Positions 18,201 to 29,920 of a stretch of DNA of 64,000 nucleotides are shown one piece after another (position 1 is the first letter of the stretch; the number at the start of each line of letters is the position of its first letter). Origin of the DNA: Nostoc sp. UHCC 0302 (GTDB lineage Bacteria; Cyanobacteriota; Cyanobacteriia; Cyanobacteriales; Nostocaceae); assembly GCF_038096175.1 (NCBI RefSeq), contig NZ_CP151099.1:6612001-6676000 (forward strand). The letters run 5' to 3'. Both the position numbers and the translations under genes were made by a program. The notes beneath the pieces are model-generated. The model saw only the letters and a program-made list of their open reading frames with translations. It had not been told where the DNA came from and searched no databases.

Positions 18201-18541
18201 GAGAGTTTTTAGCTAACTAAAATGTGAATATTTAGTGTAGCTACTAATGTCTGAAATCATAACAATATTTATACCTGAGTAGTGAATCTCTCACTATGTT
18301 CAGAAAAATTTGTACAAGAGATAATATTTATTGTTAAAAGGACGTAATATTTATAGATAAAATTTATTTGAGAAATAGAATCAAAATTATTTCTAATTGA
18401 AGCAACCTGAATTTTTCTCTACAAGCAGCCATTCACGTTATGTGGTTTTGCTTTACACTCTTAGTAAAGCTGAGTAACAGGTGTTTAAGCAAAAAACACT
18501 ATTAATCTTCTCACTTACCTGCAAGATGTAGATTTCTAGAC
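18201..18541. other. metK upstream region, nothing recognised
   Basis: About 340 bp, AT-rich; expected to hold the metK promoter. No riboswitch-like stem set, RNA gene or repeat was recognised. Confidence 0.45.
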
Positions 18542-18571
18542 AAAAAAAGAGGGACACCAAAAAGCGCCCCT
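18542..18571 (-). terminator. rho-independent terminator of prk
   Basis: Minus strand: AGGGGCGC, six-base loop, GTGTCCCT (two G-U pairs), then CTTTTTTT. It is 27 bp past the prk stop. Confidence 0.7.
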
Positions 18572-18598
18572 GCTAACTTTGACACAAACACTGCTGCT

Positions 18599-19603
18599 TT
18601 AAACTTTAACCGCTAACTTTGCTTCCTTAGCTGTTAACTGCTCATAGGCAGCACGCATTTTCAGACCTGTCAGCACTTGGAACAAACCAGTACCATTATT
18701 GGAACCTGGGTACTCACGGTGCTGGAGTAATAACTGAGTCAACTCACCCTGATACTTGGTGGATGTATTGCTGAGATGGTTTTCGATGTAAATTACTTCT
18801 TCCAAGTTGTCAAATTGACCGTCTACCTCTAGTACTGAGACGTAACGACCGTAGTATACATCTGAACCGTAGTACAGTTGCATACCAGGGTAAGAACAGG
18901 TCAGCTTACGTCCACAGGGAGTCCAATTAATTGTTGACCCTTGATCAAAGAGGTAGGCTGGCTCAAAGCCTTCCTTGTCTTCGCGCTGGAGCATACGTAC
19001 CCGGAGGACTTTACGCTCTGTGTCGTTTTTAATTAGATTTGTAGGTAATACCTGGAGAACCACATCGGCAAATTCTCTTTGTGGTTCAATATACTTGCTG
19101 AAGTCGGGCTTACGGGAGTTTATTTGAGCTACGACATCTTCGTAACGGTGACCGCGTTCAGCCATATCTCGCTGGATTTTCCAGGCAATTTTGACTTCAT
19201 CGCTGATGTCGAAATAAACGCTAAAGTCAATCAGCGATCGCACCCGCTCATCATATAAAGGATGCAGCCCCTCAACCACTACAATGTGATTCGGCTCTAT
19301 CCGTTCTGGCGGATCAATCAAACCGGTTTCGTGGTTGTAAATCGGCTTATCAATCGCTTGACCATCCTTGAGCGCTTTAATTTGCTCATACATCAAGTCA
19401 AAATTGTTCGCCCTGGGGTCAAGTGCAGTTATTCCTGTTTCTTTACGCTGTTTGCGATCTAGGGAATGATAGTCATCCAAGCAGATAACTGTCATTAACT
19501 CTTCACCAAATAAATCTATCAAACGACGCAAAAACGTAGATTTACCGCACCCGGAGTCTCCGGCTACTCCAATCAATACCACGCGTTCCGGCTTACTTGT
19601 CAT
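18599..19603 (-). CDS. prk: phosphoribulokinase
   Basis: Phosphorylates ribulose 5-phosphate to ribulose 1,5-bisphosphate, the CO2 acceptor of the Calvin cycle. 334 aa. P-loop GVAGDSGCGKSTF carries the redox Cys19, paired with Cys41 in MTVICLDDYHS; this pair forms the regulatory disulfide and takes part in the GAPDH-CP12-PRK dark complex in oxygenic phototrophs. A second C-terminal Cys pair is in NWTPCGRKLTC. The catalytic Asp is in LDDYHSLDR and the Arg-rich substrate loop follows. A GAGGAGA ribosome-binding site six bases before ATG 19603 confirms the start. Light/redox control is expected from the cysteines. Confidence 0.97.
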   Translation of the reverse strand: MTSKPERVVLIGVAGDSGCGKSTFLRRLIDLFGEELMTVICLDDYHSLDRKQRKETGITALDPRANNFDLMYEQIKALKDGQAIDKPIYNHETGLIDPPERIEPNHIVVVEGLHPLYDERVRSLIDFSVYFDISDEVKIAWKIQRDMAERGHRYEDVVAQINSRKPDFSKYIEPQREFADVVLQVLPTNLIKNDTERKVLRVRMLQREDKEGFEPAYLFDQGSTINWTPCGRKLTCSYPGMQLYYGSDVYYGRYVSVLEVDGQFDNLEEVIYIENHLSNTSTKYQGELTQLLLQHREYPGSNNGTGLFQVLTGLKMRAAYEQLTAKEAKLAVKV

Positions 19604-22116
<2,513 letters not shown>

Positions 22117-22180
22117 GTAACAGAAGTTCAGAACGGCGCAAGCCTCTTTGACTTCTCCCTGAGTTTTGAGTTTTAAATGA

Positions 22181-22205
22181 GTAGGGTGGGCAATGCCCAC
22201 CCTAC
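22181..22205. terminator. 12-bp perfect hairpin between petH and hom
   Basis: GTAGGGTGGGCA, one base, then TGCCCACCCTAC. It lies 65 bp after petH. It belongs to the GGGCAATGCCC palindrome family also found after rtcB. Only a weak T-rich tail follows, so it may be a repeat that doubles as terminator. Confidence 0.6.
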
Positions 22206-22420
22206 AATTGTTTTGTATGGTTAACTGAGGCAAAAGTTCTAAGTGTTAAAGTTCTCGTTGGGCGGATAAATAAAGAGGTCTAAATCCCCCATTGAATCTT
22301 TGATGAGTATGGTCTTCTCCCAAAGGGAGACGCCAAAGGCGAACAATGAGTGGCGGATCTAAATTCCACACTATTCTGACTTTTGAATTCTTATTTAAAA
22401 ATGAATTGGGTGCAAAATTT

Positions 22421-23707
22421 GTGGGTGTAAAGCTAGGTATATTGGGATTAGGCACTGTGGGAACGGGTACGGTGCAACTTTTACAAGATAAAGTTGGGCG
22501 TCATCCTTTGTTACAGGAGATAGAAATCTATCGGGTAGGGGTACGATCGCTTAATAAACCACGTGCAGTAGAATTGCCTACGGAAGTTTTAAGTACAGAT
22601 TTAGAAGCGATTGTCAACGACCCAGCAGTGGATATAGTTGTTGAGGTGATGGGTGGATTAGAACCAGCGCGATCGCTTATTCTCAAAGCCTTAAGTAATG
22701 GTAAGCACGTAGTAACTGCGAATAAAGCCGCGATCGCTCGTTTTGGTGCGGAAATCTTCACAACTGCGAATAAAGCCGGCGTGTATGTCATGCTAGAAGC
22801 CGCTGTTGGTGGTGGAATTCCAGTAATTCAACCCCTGAAGCAGTCTTTAAGTGTTAATCGGATTCACACTGTCACTGGTATTGTTAACGGTACGACTAAC
22901 TACATCCTGACGCGGATGCAAACAGAAGGCAGCAACTTTGGTGATGTGTTAGCTGATGCTCAGCGTTTAGGTTATGCAGAGGCTGACCCCACAGCCGATG
23001 TAGATGGTTTGGATGCCGCAGATAAAATTGCCATCCTGGCATCATTAGGTTTTGGTGGACGCATCAACCTACAAGATGTTTATTCTGAAGGAATTCGGCA
23101 AGTCAGTAAAACAGATATTGTTTATGCCGAAAAATTGGGATTTGTGATTAAATTGTTAGCGATCGCCAAACGAGTTACTCTCTCATCTCCCCTCTCTGTC
23201 AGAGTTCATCCCACTTTAGTACCGAAAACACACCCCCTAGCCAGCATAAATGGTGTGTATAACGCCATTCTTGTTGAAGGAGAACCCATCGGGCAAGTTA
23301 TGTTTTTCGGGCCTGGAGCGGGAGCTGGTGCAACAGCCAGCGCCGTCTCGTCAGATATTTTGAATCTAGTTGCAGCCCTCAAAAGCAACACAGCAGTTCC
23401 AAATCCCCTGTTAACTTGTGGGCATCAAGAATACTGTCAAATTGCGCCAATGACAGAACTTGTGACTCGATTTTACGCCCGCTTTCTCACCAAAGACCAA
23501 CCCGGAGTTATCGGCAAATTGGGTACTTGCTTTGGTAATCATGGTGTGAGCTTAGAATCAATTGTCCAAACTGGTTTTCAGGAAGAACTAGCAGAGATTG
23601 TAGTTGTTACCCATGATGTCAGGGAAGGGGAATTTCGGGAAGCTTTGGCAGAAATTCGCAATTTGGAAGCCATAGACAGTATTCCCAGCTTACTCAGGGT
23701 ACTTTGA
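22421..23707 (+). CDS. hom: homoserine dehydrogenase
   Basis: Reduces aspartate semialdehyde to homoserine, the branch point to threonine and methionine. 428 aa from GTG 22421 (GVKLGILGLGTVGTG, Rossmann NAD(P) motif). The earlier ATG 22346 would add 25 residues encoded partly by a dispersed repeat and is unlikely. Catalytic and substrate segments: VGGGIPVIQPLKQSL, GIVNGTTNYILTRM, AEADPTADVDGLDAADKIAIL. The C-terminal ACT domain (DQPGVIGKLGTCFGNHGVSLE) implies allosteric feedback, usually by threonine. Full length and intact; it stands alone rather than in a thr operon. Confidence 0.96.
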   Translation: MGVKLGILGLGTVGTGTVQLLQDKVGRHPLLQEIEIYRVGVRSLNKPRAVELPTEVLSTDLEAIVNDPAVDIVVEVMGGLEPARSLILKALSNGKHVVTANKAAIARFGAEIFTTANKAGVYVMLEAAVGGGIPVIQPLKQSLSVNRIHTVTGIVNGTTNYILTRMQTEGSNFGDVLADAQRLGYAEADPTADVDGLDAADKIAILASLGFGGRINLQDVYSEGIRQVSKTDIVYAEKLGFVIKLLAIAKRVTLSSPLSVRVHPTLVPKTHPLASINGVYNAILVEGEPIGQVMFFGPGAGAGATASAVSSDILNLVAALKSNTAVPNPLLTCGHQEYCQIAPMTELVTRFYARFLTKDQPGVIGKLGTCFGNHGVSLESIVQTGFQEELAEIVVVTHDVREGEFREALAEIRNLEAIDSIPSLLRVL

Positions 23708-23745
23708 GCAGGAATTGAAGAAGAATTCAGAAGCCAGAATTTAGG

Positions 23746-23797
23746 AGCGGAGCCGGAGACGCTCCGCTTCAACACTCTCGCTAGCCGAAGTGTTGAA
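23746..23797. repeat. two adjacent hairpins after hom
   Basis: AGCGGAGC/GCTCCGCT followed by TTCAACAC/GTGTTGAA. Dispersed-repeat character; could also help end the hom transcript. Confidence 0.5.
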
Positions 23798-23913
23798 TCT
23801 CTCGTCATATTTTAGAGAAACGGTATTAGCGCTAATTAGAGTAGTGGTATAAAAGAGACATCTATGGCTTAATTTGTTTAGACACAAATTTTACTGCTAT
23901 TAGGGTAATCACG

Positions 23914-25056
23914 ATGACAAATAGACCTCCTTCTGAACCGGAGTCATCTCAAAGAACTGCCCTTGGCTTTGATGAATTTATAGCCATTCTTATTGCCTTT
24001 GCCACCATCGGAGCGATTCTGTTTTGGTCATTTTCCCGCAAGGATTCTAGCTGGAATTTAAACGGACTACTTTCAACTTCCCCAACGCCTTCCGTTCAAC
24101 CAAATCAAGTATTGCCCTCTGCTGCTGCCAAAGTAGAACCAAATGTTGTCCCTAACTTCAATGCCTCGCCGTCACCTCCACCTGCGGCTGTTGTTGAACC
24201 CAACACAACTTCATCCCCTTTTGACAGCACGACTCCTCCAGTTTTGGGCTTGCCTTCTGTTAACGTAGCCCCAACTCAGTCCTCACAAGCACAGAGTCCT
24301 GTAACTTCCCCTGGAAATGTGGAGCCACCAATTGCAGCATCGGCGTTGCCTTTAGTAACTCCCTCAGCGAAAAAGTCAACCATTCCGCCACCAATTGCAT
24401 TTAACGATGTACCTAATAACTTTTGGAGTCGGCGTTTTATAGACGTTCTTTCTTCTCGTGGTATTCTCAAGGGATTTCCTGACTATTCTTTTAGACCAAA
24501 TCAGGCTGTAAACCGCGCTGAATTTGCTGCCCTACTCGAAAAAGCTTTTGACCAAGAAGTCGGCAAGAGTGCAACATCATATAAAGATGTACCAGCAAAA
24601 TTCTGGGCAACTCCAGCAATTAGTCAAGCCCTTAGTGCTGGATTTTTAAAAGGCTACCCGAATAATACGTTCAAACCCCAACAAAAAATCTTGCGATCGC
24701 AAGTTTTAGTTGCTCTTGCCAGTGGGTTGAATTTAAAAGAACCTGCTTCCCCAAATCAAATATTGAATGTCTATAAAGATGCAAAAAATATTCCGCAATA
24801 TGCTACTGGCAAAATTGCAGCTGCTACAGCCAATGGCCTTGTAGTTAACTATCCAGATCCACAAGTTTTGGCTCCTAATAAAGAAGCTACTCGTGCTGAG
24901 GTCGCAGCGATGATCCATCAAGCCTTAGTACACTTGGGTAAATTAGAAGAAATTTCATCTCAAAATATTGTGCGATCGCCAAGAGTATCTGTTCGCCCAA
25001 CATCGCCAAAGAAAAATCCGAACAGTAACTTCTCATCAGGAAACTTAGTTCGATAA
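23914..25056 (+). CDS. membrane-anchored protein with three SLH domains
   Basis: 380 aa. A short cytoplasmic head, one membrane helix (about residues 14-34, FIAILIAFATIGAILFWSF), a Pro/Ser/Thr-rich spacer to about 160, then three S-layer homology domains: FNDVPNNFWSRRFIDVLSSR, YKDVPAKFWATPAISQALSA, and YKDAKNIPQYATGKIAAATA, each ending in an RAE-like helix. In cyanobacteria SLH domains bind pyruvylated peptidoglycan-linked polymer. The layout suggests a protein tying the plasma membrane to the cell wall. Unlike SLH porins there is no beta-barrel. Function otherwise unknown. Confidence 0.9.
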   Translation: MTNRPPSEPESSQRTALGFDEFIAILIAFATIGAILFWSFSRKDSSWNLNGLLSTSPTPSVQPNQVLPSAAAKVEPNVVPNFNASPSPPPAAVVEPNTTSSPFDSTTPPVLGLPSVNVAPTQSSQAQSPVTSPGNVEPPIAASALPLVTPSAKKSTIPPPIAFNDVPNNFWSRRFIDVLSSRGILKGFPDYSFRPNQAVNRAEFAALLEKAFDQEVGKSATSYKDVPAKFWATPAISQALSAGFLKGYPNNTFKPQQKILRSQVLVALASGLNLKEPASPNQILNVYKDAKNIPQYATGKIAAATANGLVVNYPDPQVLAPNKEATRAEVAAMIHQALVHLGKLEEISSQNIVRSPRVSVRPTSPKKNPNSNFSSGNLVR

Positions 25057-25134
25057 CTCTATGATGTCCGCTTAATTAATCCAATAAAAATACCTCTAAT
25101 ACCATTTCACTTTAAGAATGATACAAATACTTTG

Positions 25135-25163
25135 GTAGGGACACGGCAATGCCGTGTCCCTAC
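25135..25163. repeat. perfect palindrome GTAGGGACACGGCA/TGCCGTGTCCCTAC
   Basis: Two 14-bp arms separated by one base. Same GCAATGC centre as the petH and rtcB downstream hairpins. Confidence 0.75.
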
Positions 25164-25294
25164 GAGAAATCTATATGTATCAAGATTTTCGTAAATTGGT
25201 ATAAGAGATTTTACTAAACAAAGCCGTCCTTCTCCGACTCGGAGAGGGACAGACTTGAACTTTAGTTCAAGGCAGGGAGAGGTTTGTCGAATTC

Positions 25295-25397
25295 ATACCA
25301 ATTTGAAAAAAGAATATGACAAATAAGCCATCTGTAGAGACGCGATGAATCGCGTCTTCACCCAAGGATGTGTTGCAATCATTAATTGAATTGGTAT
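25295..25397 (+). mobile_element. 103-bp MITE, copy A
   Basis: Ends ATACCAATT and AATTGGTAT are inverted repeats. Interior: GTAGAGACGCGATGAATCGCGT palindrome region, then CACCCAAGGATGTGTTGCAAT. Copies B (40938-41039) and C (52789-52891, opposite strand) share the same body. Confidence 0.85.
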
Positions 25398-25446
25398 TAA
25401 AACATTTTTAATTTTGAGTGGAGTCGACACCTCATCTCAAAATAAG

Positions 25447-25483
25447 AGAAGACTGAACTAAGATTTCCTCAGTTCAGTCTTCT
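25447..25483. terminator. 13-bp perfect hairpin, likely bidirectional terminator
   Basis: AGAAGACTGAACT and AGTTCAGTCTTCT flank an 11-nt loop; TTAGTGTTTTT follows on plus and CTTATTTT on minus. Serves the convergent SLH and CAAD genes. Confidence 0.75.
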
Positions 25484-25646
25484 TTAGTGTTTTTGATAGG
25501 AGCGTAAACAACTAGTACAGCACGGTGTAAATAAATAAACTCTTCAAAATCGCTCTTAAGCTTGGTGAATCAGCTTTTTCAATTTTGAATTCCGCGTCAT
25601 AGTACTAATGGACAACTGCCTTTTTTAAGATAGCCACACTCAGAAA

Positions 25647-26096
25647 TTAAGATTCTGGTACGTTTTTGCCAACAACTTGTGATTTAAGAGTTGTAATTTC
25701 ACTAGTTAACTCTTGGCGGGTTGAGGCTTTGAGTAAATAGCGATACACAAACCAAGCAGAGTATCCAATACCAATCAACTCAAAAGTAGGAGCTACTAAA
25801 GGAATATCATTCAAAGCATCTAATACTGCCAACAGCACCTTAACTGCGACAATTGATCCCACAATTAGACCAACGCTAACTAAGGGTTGCTTGTACTCAT
25901 TAAAAAAGCTTCCCAAGTATTCGGGCAATGTGGCTAAAAAGCTAGAAATTTGCTCTCCGTATTTTAGCCATTGGTCTTGAGACTGCGCTGGAGGCTGGAG
26001 TTTAGTTATGGTTCCTGTTTGGCTGTTGATCTCTGTCACTGTTGTCTCTTTTGACTTGGTTTCGGTAAATTCTGGTTCTTGCATTTTCACTTCCAT
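25647..26096 (-). CDS. CAAD-domain thylakoid membrane protein
   Basis: 149 aa. Polar, Thr/Glu-rich N-terminus, then the CAAD domain (about residues 50-140): YLGSFFNEYKQPLVSVGLIV, KVLLAVLDALNDIPLVAPTF, ELIGIGYSAWFVYRYLLKAS and a closing helix. The domain has two membrane helices and was first described appended to aminoacyl-tRNA synthetases of cyanobacteria, where it anchors them to thylakoids; stand-alone relatives are the plant CURT1 family, which curve thylakoid membranes. ATG 26096 and ATG 26084 (MQEPEF) are both plausible. Confidence 0.88.
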   Translation of the reverse strand: MEVKMQEPEFTETKSKETTVTEINSQTGTITKLQPPAQSQDQWLKYGEQISSFLATLPEYLGSFFNEYKQPLVSVGLIVGSIVAVKVLLAVLDALNDIPLVAPTFELIGIGYSAWFVYRYLLKASTRQELTSEITTLKSQVVGKNVPES

Positions 26097-27088
26097 AATT
26101 TAAACAGTTGAGTTTCTCTAATCTAGATAATTACAACCAAAAGGCTGTTTATTAGGATGCACTCGTGCATTAGTACAAGTTAATTGGGGTACAAAAGGGT
26201 TTATGTGTCCTATAACAATAATTACCCCGTAACCTCCACCGCATCAACTACAAGGTAGAAAGCCAGTAGGAGGATAGAAGTCAGAAAGCGATAGGATGTA
26301 TTCAAATCAGCTTTCTAAGTTCCGGTTTTTTGCATCAACTGTAATCCTCTGGTTGTGATTATCATCTGCTGTGTCAGTTGTTCATAATCGTACTCATCGC
26401 AGTAAAAATCATGCAAAAATCAGTCTACCTCTCATTTATACAAGCTTAGACGCCGTTTTTGTCTGAATATTAAAGCTATCTTAAGCCCCGTTTGTCAATA
26501 TCACGCATTGCTATTGATATTAATACGTAATAAAAGTTTTTATGTAGTGATCTAGACTAGATTTTAAGATTATTTTGTGGTAACGACGTCTGGCTGACTT
26601 ATAACTAGCCGTTTTCCTTCTATCTGGAGTTGGGCAATTTCAGTAAAGAATTGTAAATTTATATATAAACCAACGAATCTCGACCCTTTTATTTTTTTCC
26701 TGATTGTATTAGTTTGATGAAGAAGCAGTAAGGTAGAGTAGTGACATAACTCAAGGGTGATTAGTCACTGCTATCAAGTAACCACATGAGGAAAGTATAA
26801 AAGAAAAGATGTCCTTAAAAGGATCTTTACCTGAAGCAAGGATGCCATCAGCAAGTCTGTTTACCAACATTTGGATCAAAAGTACTCATATAATATAAAT
26901 CCATGCTAAGTATCAAGTGAGCAACGATTTGCGCTTGCTGTAAGAAAAAATTATATAAACGTTAATCACTAATTGCAGTGATTATATAAGCTAGACTAAT
27001 TTGGTAGTTTTTGTGGGAAGGCAAGAAGATTTGAGGAATACTAACTCAAAAGCCAACCCCTATTGACAGCAGTTGAGAAAGCAAAAAA
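26097..27088. other. long intergenic region, nothing recognised
   Basis: About 990 bp between divergent genes, AT-rich, without an open frame of coding quality, tRNA or clear repeat. An unannotated regulatory RNA cannot be excluded. Confidence 0.5.
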
Positions 27089-28762
27089 GTGTCAGCGGAA
27101 GAGCCATCGACAGACGAACTCCCGACCATAGAATTTCCCTCACGAGGGAAACTTAAAGCCAGTTCTTGGCGCATCCATCAAAAAATTGGCTATGGGTATT
27201 TTGTAGCAATTGGAATTGGCTTTTTCGGCTCGCTTACTGGGTTGGTAATCGCCAACTACTATCGGGGACGAGAAATTAGACAATTAAATCAAGCCCATGA
27301 GCAAGGACAACTACTGATTAATTATAAAGACGCAGTAGTAGGGGCGCAATTGCAAAGCTCTAACTTAGTTGCTGTGTTAGAAGATTCAAAGCAACTACAA
27401 AGCAAAAAAGCTCAAGTGATCAAGAGTTTTGAAAAGGCAAAGAAATTAGAGCAAAAAATTGGCGGATTTATTGACAGCAAACCTCGAAGATTAGCAGCAG
27501 CAAATTCTACTTTACAGACTTTATTGCAAGATTATGGAACTAACTTAAAATCATACATTGACCAAACGGAGGATGTCTTACAAAAAATTGACAACCAGCA
27601 AGAAAAATCACAGCAGCTTTCTTCAGTTAGAGAGGAGTTACTGAAGATTATGCGTGGCGAGACAGCCATGCGGTTAGATCAGCTTTCGGAACAGTTAACG
27701 AGAATTTTGCAAACAGCTGAAGAGCAAGAGCAAGACAGGCAAAAAGCCGTTGAGCAGGCAAAAGGAGTTGAGAGATTAATTGTGATGGCGAGTATGCTGG
27801 TGTCTGTGGCGATCGCAGCTATCGTAGCATGGCGTACCAGTCGAGCGATCGCTGAACCAGTAATTACTGTCACTCAAGTAGCTGAGCAAGTAGCAAGAAA
27901 ATCTAATTTTGATTTGCGAGCGCCTGTCACCACAGAAGATGAAATTGGGTTGTTGGCCAAATCTCTGAATCGTTTAATTGAAAGAGTTTCTGAGCGAACT
28001 AGAGAATTAGAACAAGCTAAAGAATTAGCCGAAGCTGCTAGCAAAGCAAAAAGTATATTTTTGGCAAACGTCAGCCACGAATTACGCACGCCATTAAATG
28101 CGGTAATTGGCTTGAGCCAGCTTTTAGAAGATGACGCTACTGATTTAGGTTTATCAGGAGACTTTATCACAGACTTAGAAACAATTAACTCTGCTGGTAA
28201 GCATCTGTTGAACTTAATTAACGACATCCTCGACTTGTCTAAAATCGAAGCGGGGAAAATGGCTCTCTATCCAGAGATATTTGAGATTGCAACATTAATT
28301 CATAACATCGTTCTCACAGTCAAGCCATCTATAGAAAAAAATGCAAATGTCCTAGAAGTAGATGTTGATCCGCAACTTGGCACAATGTACGCAGATCAGA
28401 CTAGAATGCGACAGGTGTTATTAAACTTACTGAGCAACGCGGCTAAGTTTACTACAAACGGCAAGGTGACGCTGACAGTTAAAAGCGAAAAGGAAGATAT
28501 ACCACCACAGGCTCCTTTTGGCGTCATTACTTTCACCGTTACTGACACAGGCATAGGTATGTCTCCTAATCAACAGCGGCAATTATTTCAACCCTTTACT
28601 CAAGGAGATACCTCAACTACGAAAAAGTATGGCGGTACTGGACTGGGATTGGCTATTAGTCGCCACTTTTGCCAAATGATGGGCGGTGAGATTATTGTCA
28701 CAAGTCAGCCAGGAGTTGGTTCTACTTTTACCGTTCGTCTGCCGCTGACTGTACAAGATTGA
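27089..28762 (+). CDS. membrane sensor histidine kinase (HAMP)
   Basis: 557 aa from GTG 27089 ([12 protein letters not shown]). Two membrane helices (about 38-58 and 229-247) enclose a roughly 170-residue helical sensor region rich in Gln/Lys. HAMP (about 248-305), a coiled coil, then HisKA with the phospho-acceptor His in [14 protein letters not shown] (about 329), and HATPase_c with the N box [13 protein letters not shown]1 DTGIGM, F box and G2 GGTGLGLAI. No receiver domain and no adjacent response regulator, so the partner is elsewhere. Signal unknown. No obvious Shine-Dalgarno. Confidence 0.92.
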   Translation: MSAEEPSTDELPTIEFPSRGKLKASSWRIHQKIGYGYFVAIGIGFFGSLTGLVIANYYRGREIRQLNQAHEQGQLLINYKDAVVGAQLQSSNLVAVLEDSKQLQSKKAQVIKSFEKAKKLEQKIGGFIDSKPRRLAAANSTLQTLLQDYGTNLKSYIDQTEDVLQKIDNQQEKSQQLSSVREELLKIMRGETAMRLDQLSEQLTRILQTAEEQEQDRQKAVEQAKGVERLIVMASMLVSVAIAAIVAWRTSRAIAEPVITVTQVAEQVARKSNFDLRAPVTTEDEIGLLAKSLNRLIERVSERTRELEQAKELAEAASKAKSIFLANVSHELRTPLNAVIGLSQLLEDDATDLGLSGDFITDLETINSAGKHLLNLINDILDLSKIEAGKMALYPEIFEIATLIHNIVLTVKPSIEKNANVLEVDVDPQLGTMYADQTRMRQVLLNLLSNAAKFTTNGKVTLTVKSEKEDIPPQAPFGVITFTVTDTGIGMSPNQQRQLFQPFTQGDTSTTKKYGGTGLGLAISRHFCQMMGGEIIVTSQPGVGSTFTVRLPLTVQD

Positions 28763-28863
28763 TGGGATTAGGGATGAGGTAGACAAGGTGGAGCAGAGGG
28801 GACAATAAGCATTTTTGAGTGTGTCTTAATTCCGAATTAGTATTAGTAGCGCTCCCTCTGACA

Positions 28864-29724
28864 ATGAAGATTATTCTTAGTAGAAAAGGTTTTGATTCTG
28901 GAACTGGCAAAGTTCCCAGTCCAATTTTACCTTCTGGCGAATTATGCTCACTGCCTATACCTGAACTTTTGCCTAAAAGTTGTTCTAAACAATATCAAGA
29001 AATATTGATAGGCAACAATTCTCTAGGAATAATTGTTAATGACTTGACTCGTGGAAAAATTCCACCTGAAACAGTAGCACATCTCGACCCCGATTTAGAC
29101 TTTGAGAGCATACCCAGACTAGAAAACTGGCAGCCAATTTTCGGACAAGCCGGAGCAGCTGAAAGACATTTACAAAACAATAATGTGAATACAGGAGATA
29201 TTTTTATTTTCTTTGGTTGGTTCAAACAAGTTGAAAGAATAGCAAAAAAATATCAATATATTAAAAACGCGCCTGATTTACATATAATATTTGGTTGGCT
29301 GCAAATTGAACAGCGTATTGCAGTAGACAATTTATCGGAAGTACCATTGTGGGGATTATATCATCCACATTGTAAAAAAAATAAATATGCAAAAACAGAT
29401 TCTATTTATATTGCAAGCGAACAGTTAAAATTGTCAAATCGTATTAATAATAAACCAGGTGCAGGAACATTTAAAAAATTTCACCAGGCTTTATGTTTAA
29501 CGGCTCAAGATAGGTTAAGAAGTGTTTGGCATCTGCCAATTTGGTTTCATCCTCAAGGTAAAAATTCTACATTGACCTATCATCAAGATTTAACTCGCTG
29601 GACACTTAAAGACAATTGCGTTTTGCTAAACAGTGTGGGGCGCGGACAAGAGTTTGTTCTGGATTGCGAAGATTATCCCCAAGCTCTAGATTGGTTATCT
29701 AATCTTTTTTATTTGTGTGATTAG
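28864..29724 (+). CDS. Nmad3-family (nucleotide modification associated domain 3) protein
   Basis: 286 aa from ATG 28864, whose MKIILSRKGFDSGTGKVPSP opening is the family hallmark; the upstream ATG/GTG-like extension is not conserved in character. Other matching segments: HLDPDLDF, FGQAGAAERHLQN, GDIFIFFGWFK, IIFGWLQIEQ, YHPHC and the C-terminal RGQEFVLDCEDYPQALDWL. Nmad proteins were predicted by comparative genomics to be linked to modified-nucleotide synthesis or DNA-modification systems; no biochemical activity is known for this group. Lies alone between a histidine kinase and pcrA, with no other modification gene nearby. Confidence 0.8.
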   Translation: MKIILSRKGFDSGTGKVPSPILPSGELCSLPIPELLPKSCSKQYQEILIGNNSLGIIVNDLTRGKIPPETVAHLDPDLDFESIPRLENWQPIFGQAGAAERHLQNNNVNTGDIFIFFGWFKQVERIAKKYQYIKNAPDLHIIFGWLQIEQRIAVDNLSEVPLWGLYHPHCKKNKYAKTDSIYIASEQLKLSNRINNKPGAGTFKKFHQALCLTAQDRLRSVWHLPIWFHPQGKNSTLTYHQDLTRWTLKDNCVLLNSVGRGQEFVLDCEDYPQALDWLSNLFYLCD

Positions 29725-29920
29725 AGGATTGTTATTTGTCATTTGTCATTAGTTTTTTGTCAACACCAGAGGCTGATGAGGTCTTAAGGCAGAACTATGT
29801 ATTTTAGTCACTCACTTGCAAAGACATTTCACTAATCCCCTTTAATTACCCTAGAATTATATTTGTTGATTGCGATTCTTTCTAAAAAAGCGATTCTTTG
29901 CCCAGTTGCCTTGGCTACCC

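Larger units (their letters stand above)
25057..25646. other. repeat-rich intergenic region between SLH and CAAD genes
   Basis: About 590 bp with no gene. It holds a 14-bp perfect palindrome (25135-25163), a 103-bp MITE (25295-25397) and a strong bidirectional hairpin (25447-25483). Confidence 0.7.

Noticed and set aside
18201-18541. SAM riboswitch upstream of metK
   Set aside because: No known SAM-I, SAM-II or SAM-alpha core could be matched by eye.
22346-22420. ATG 22346 as the hom start
   Set aside because: The added 25 residues are encoded partly by a dispersed repeat and precede the conserved GVKLGILG start; GTG 22421 fits better.
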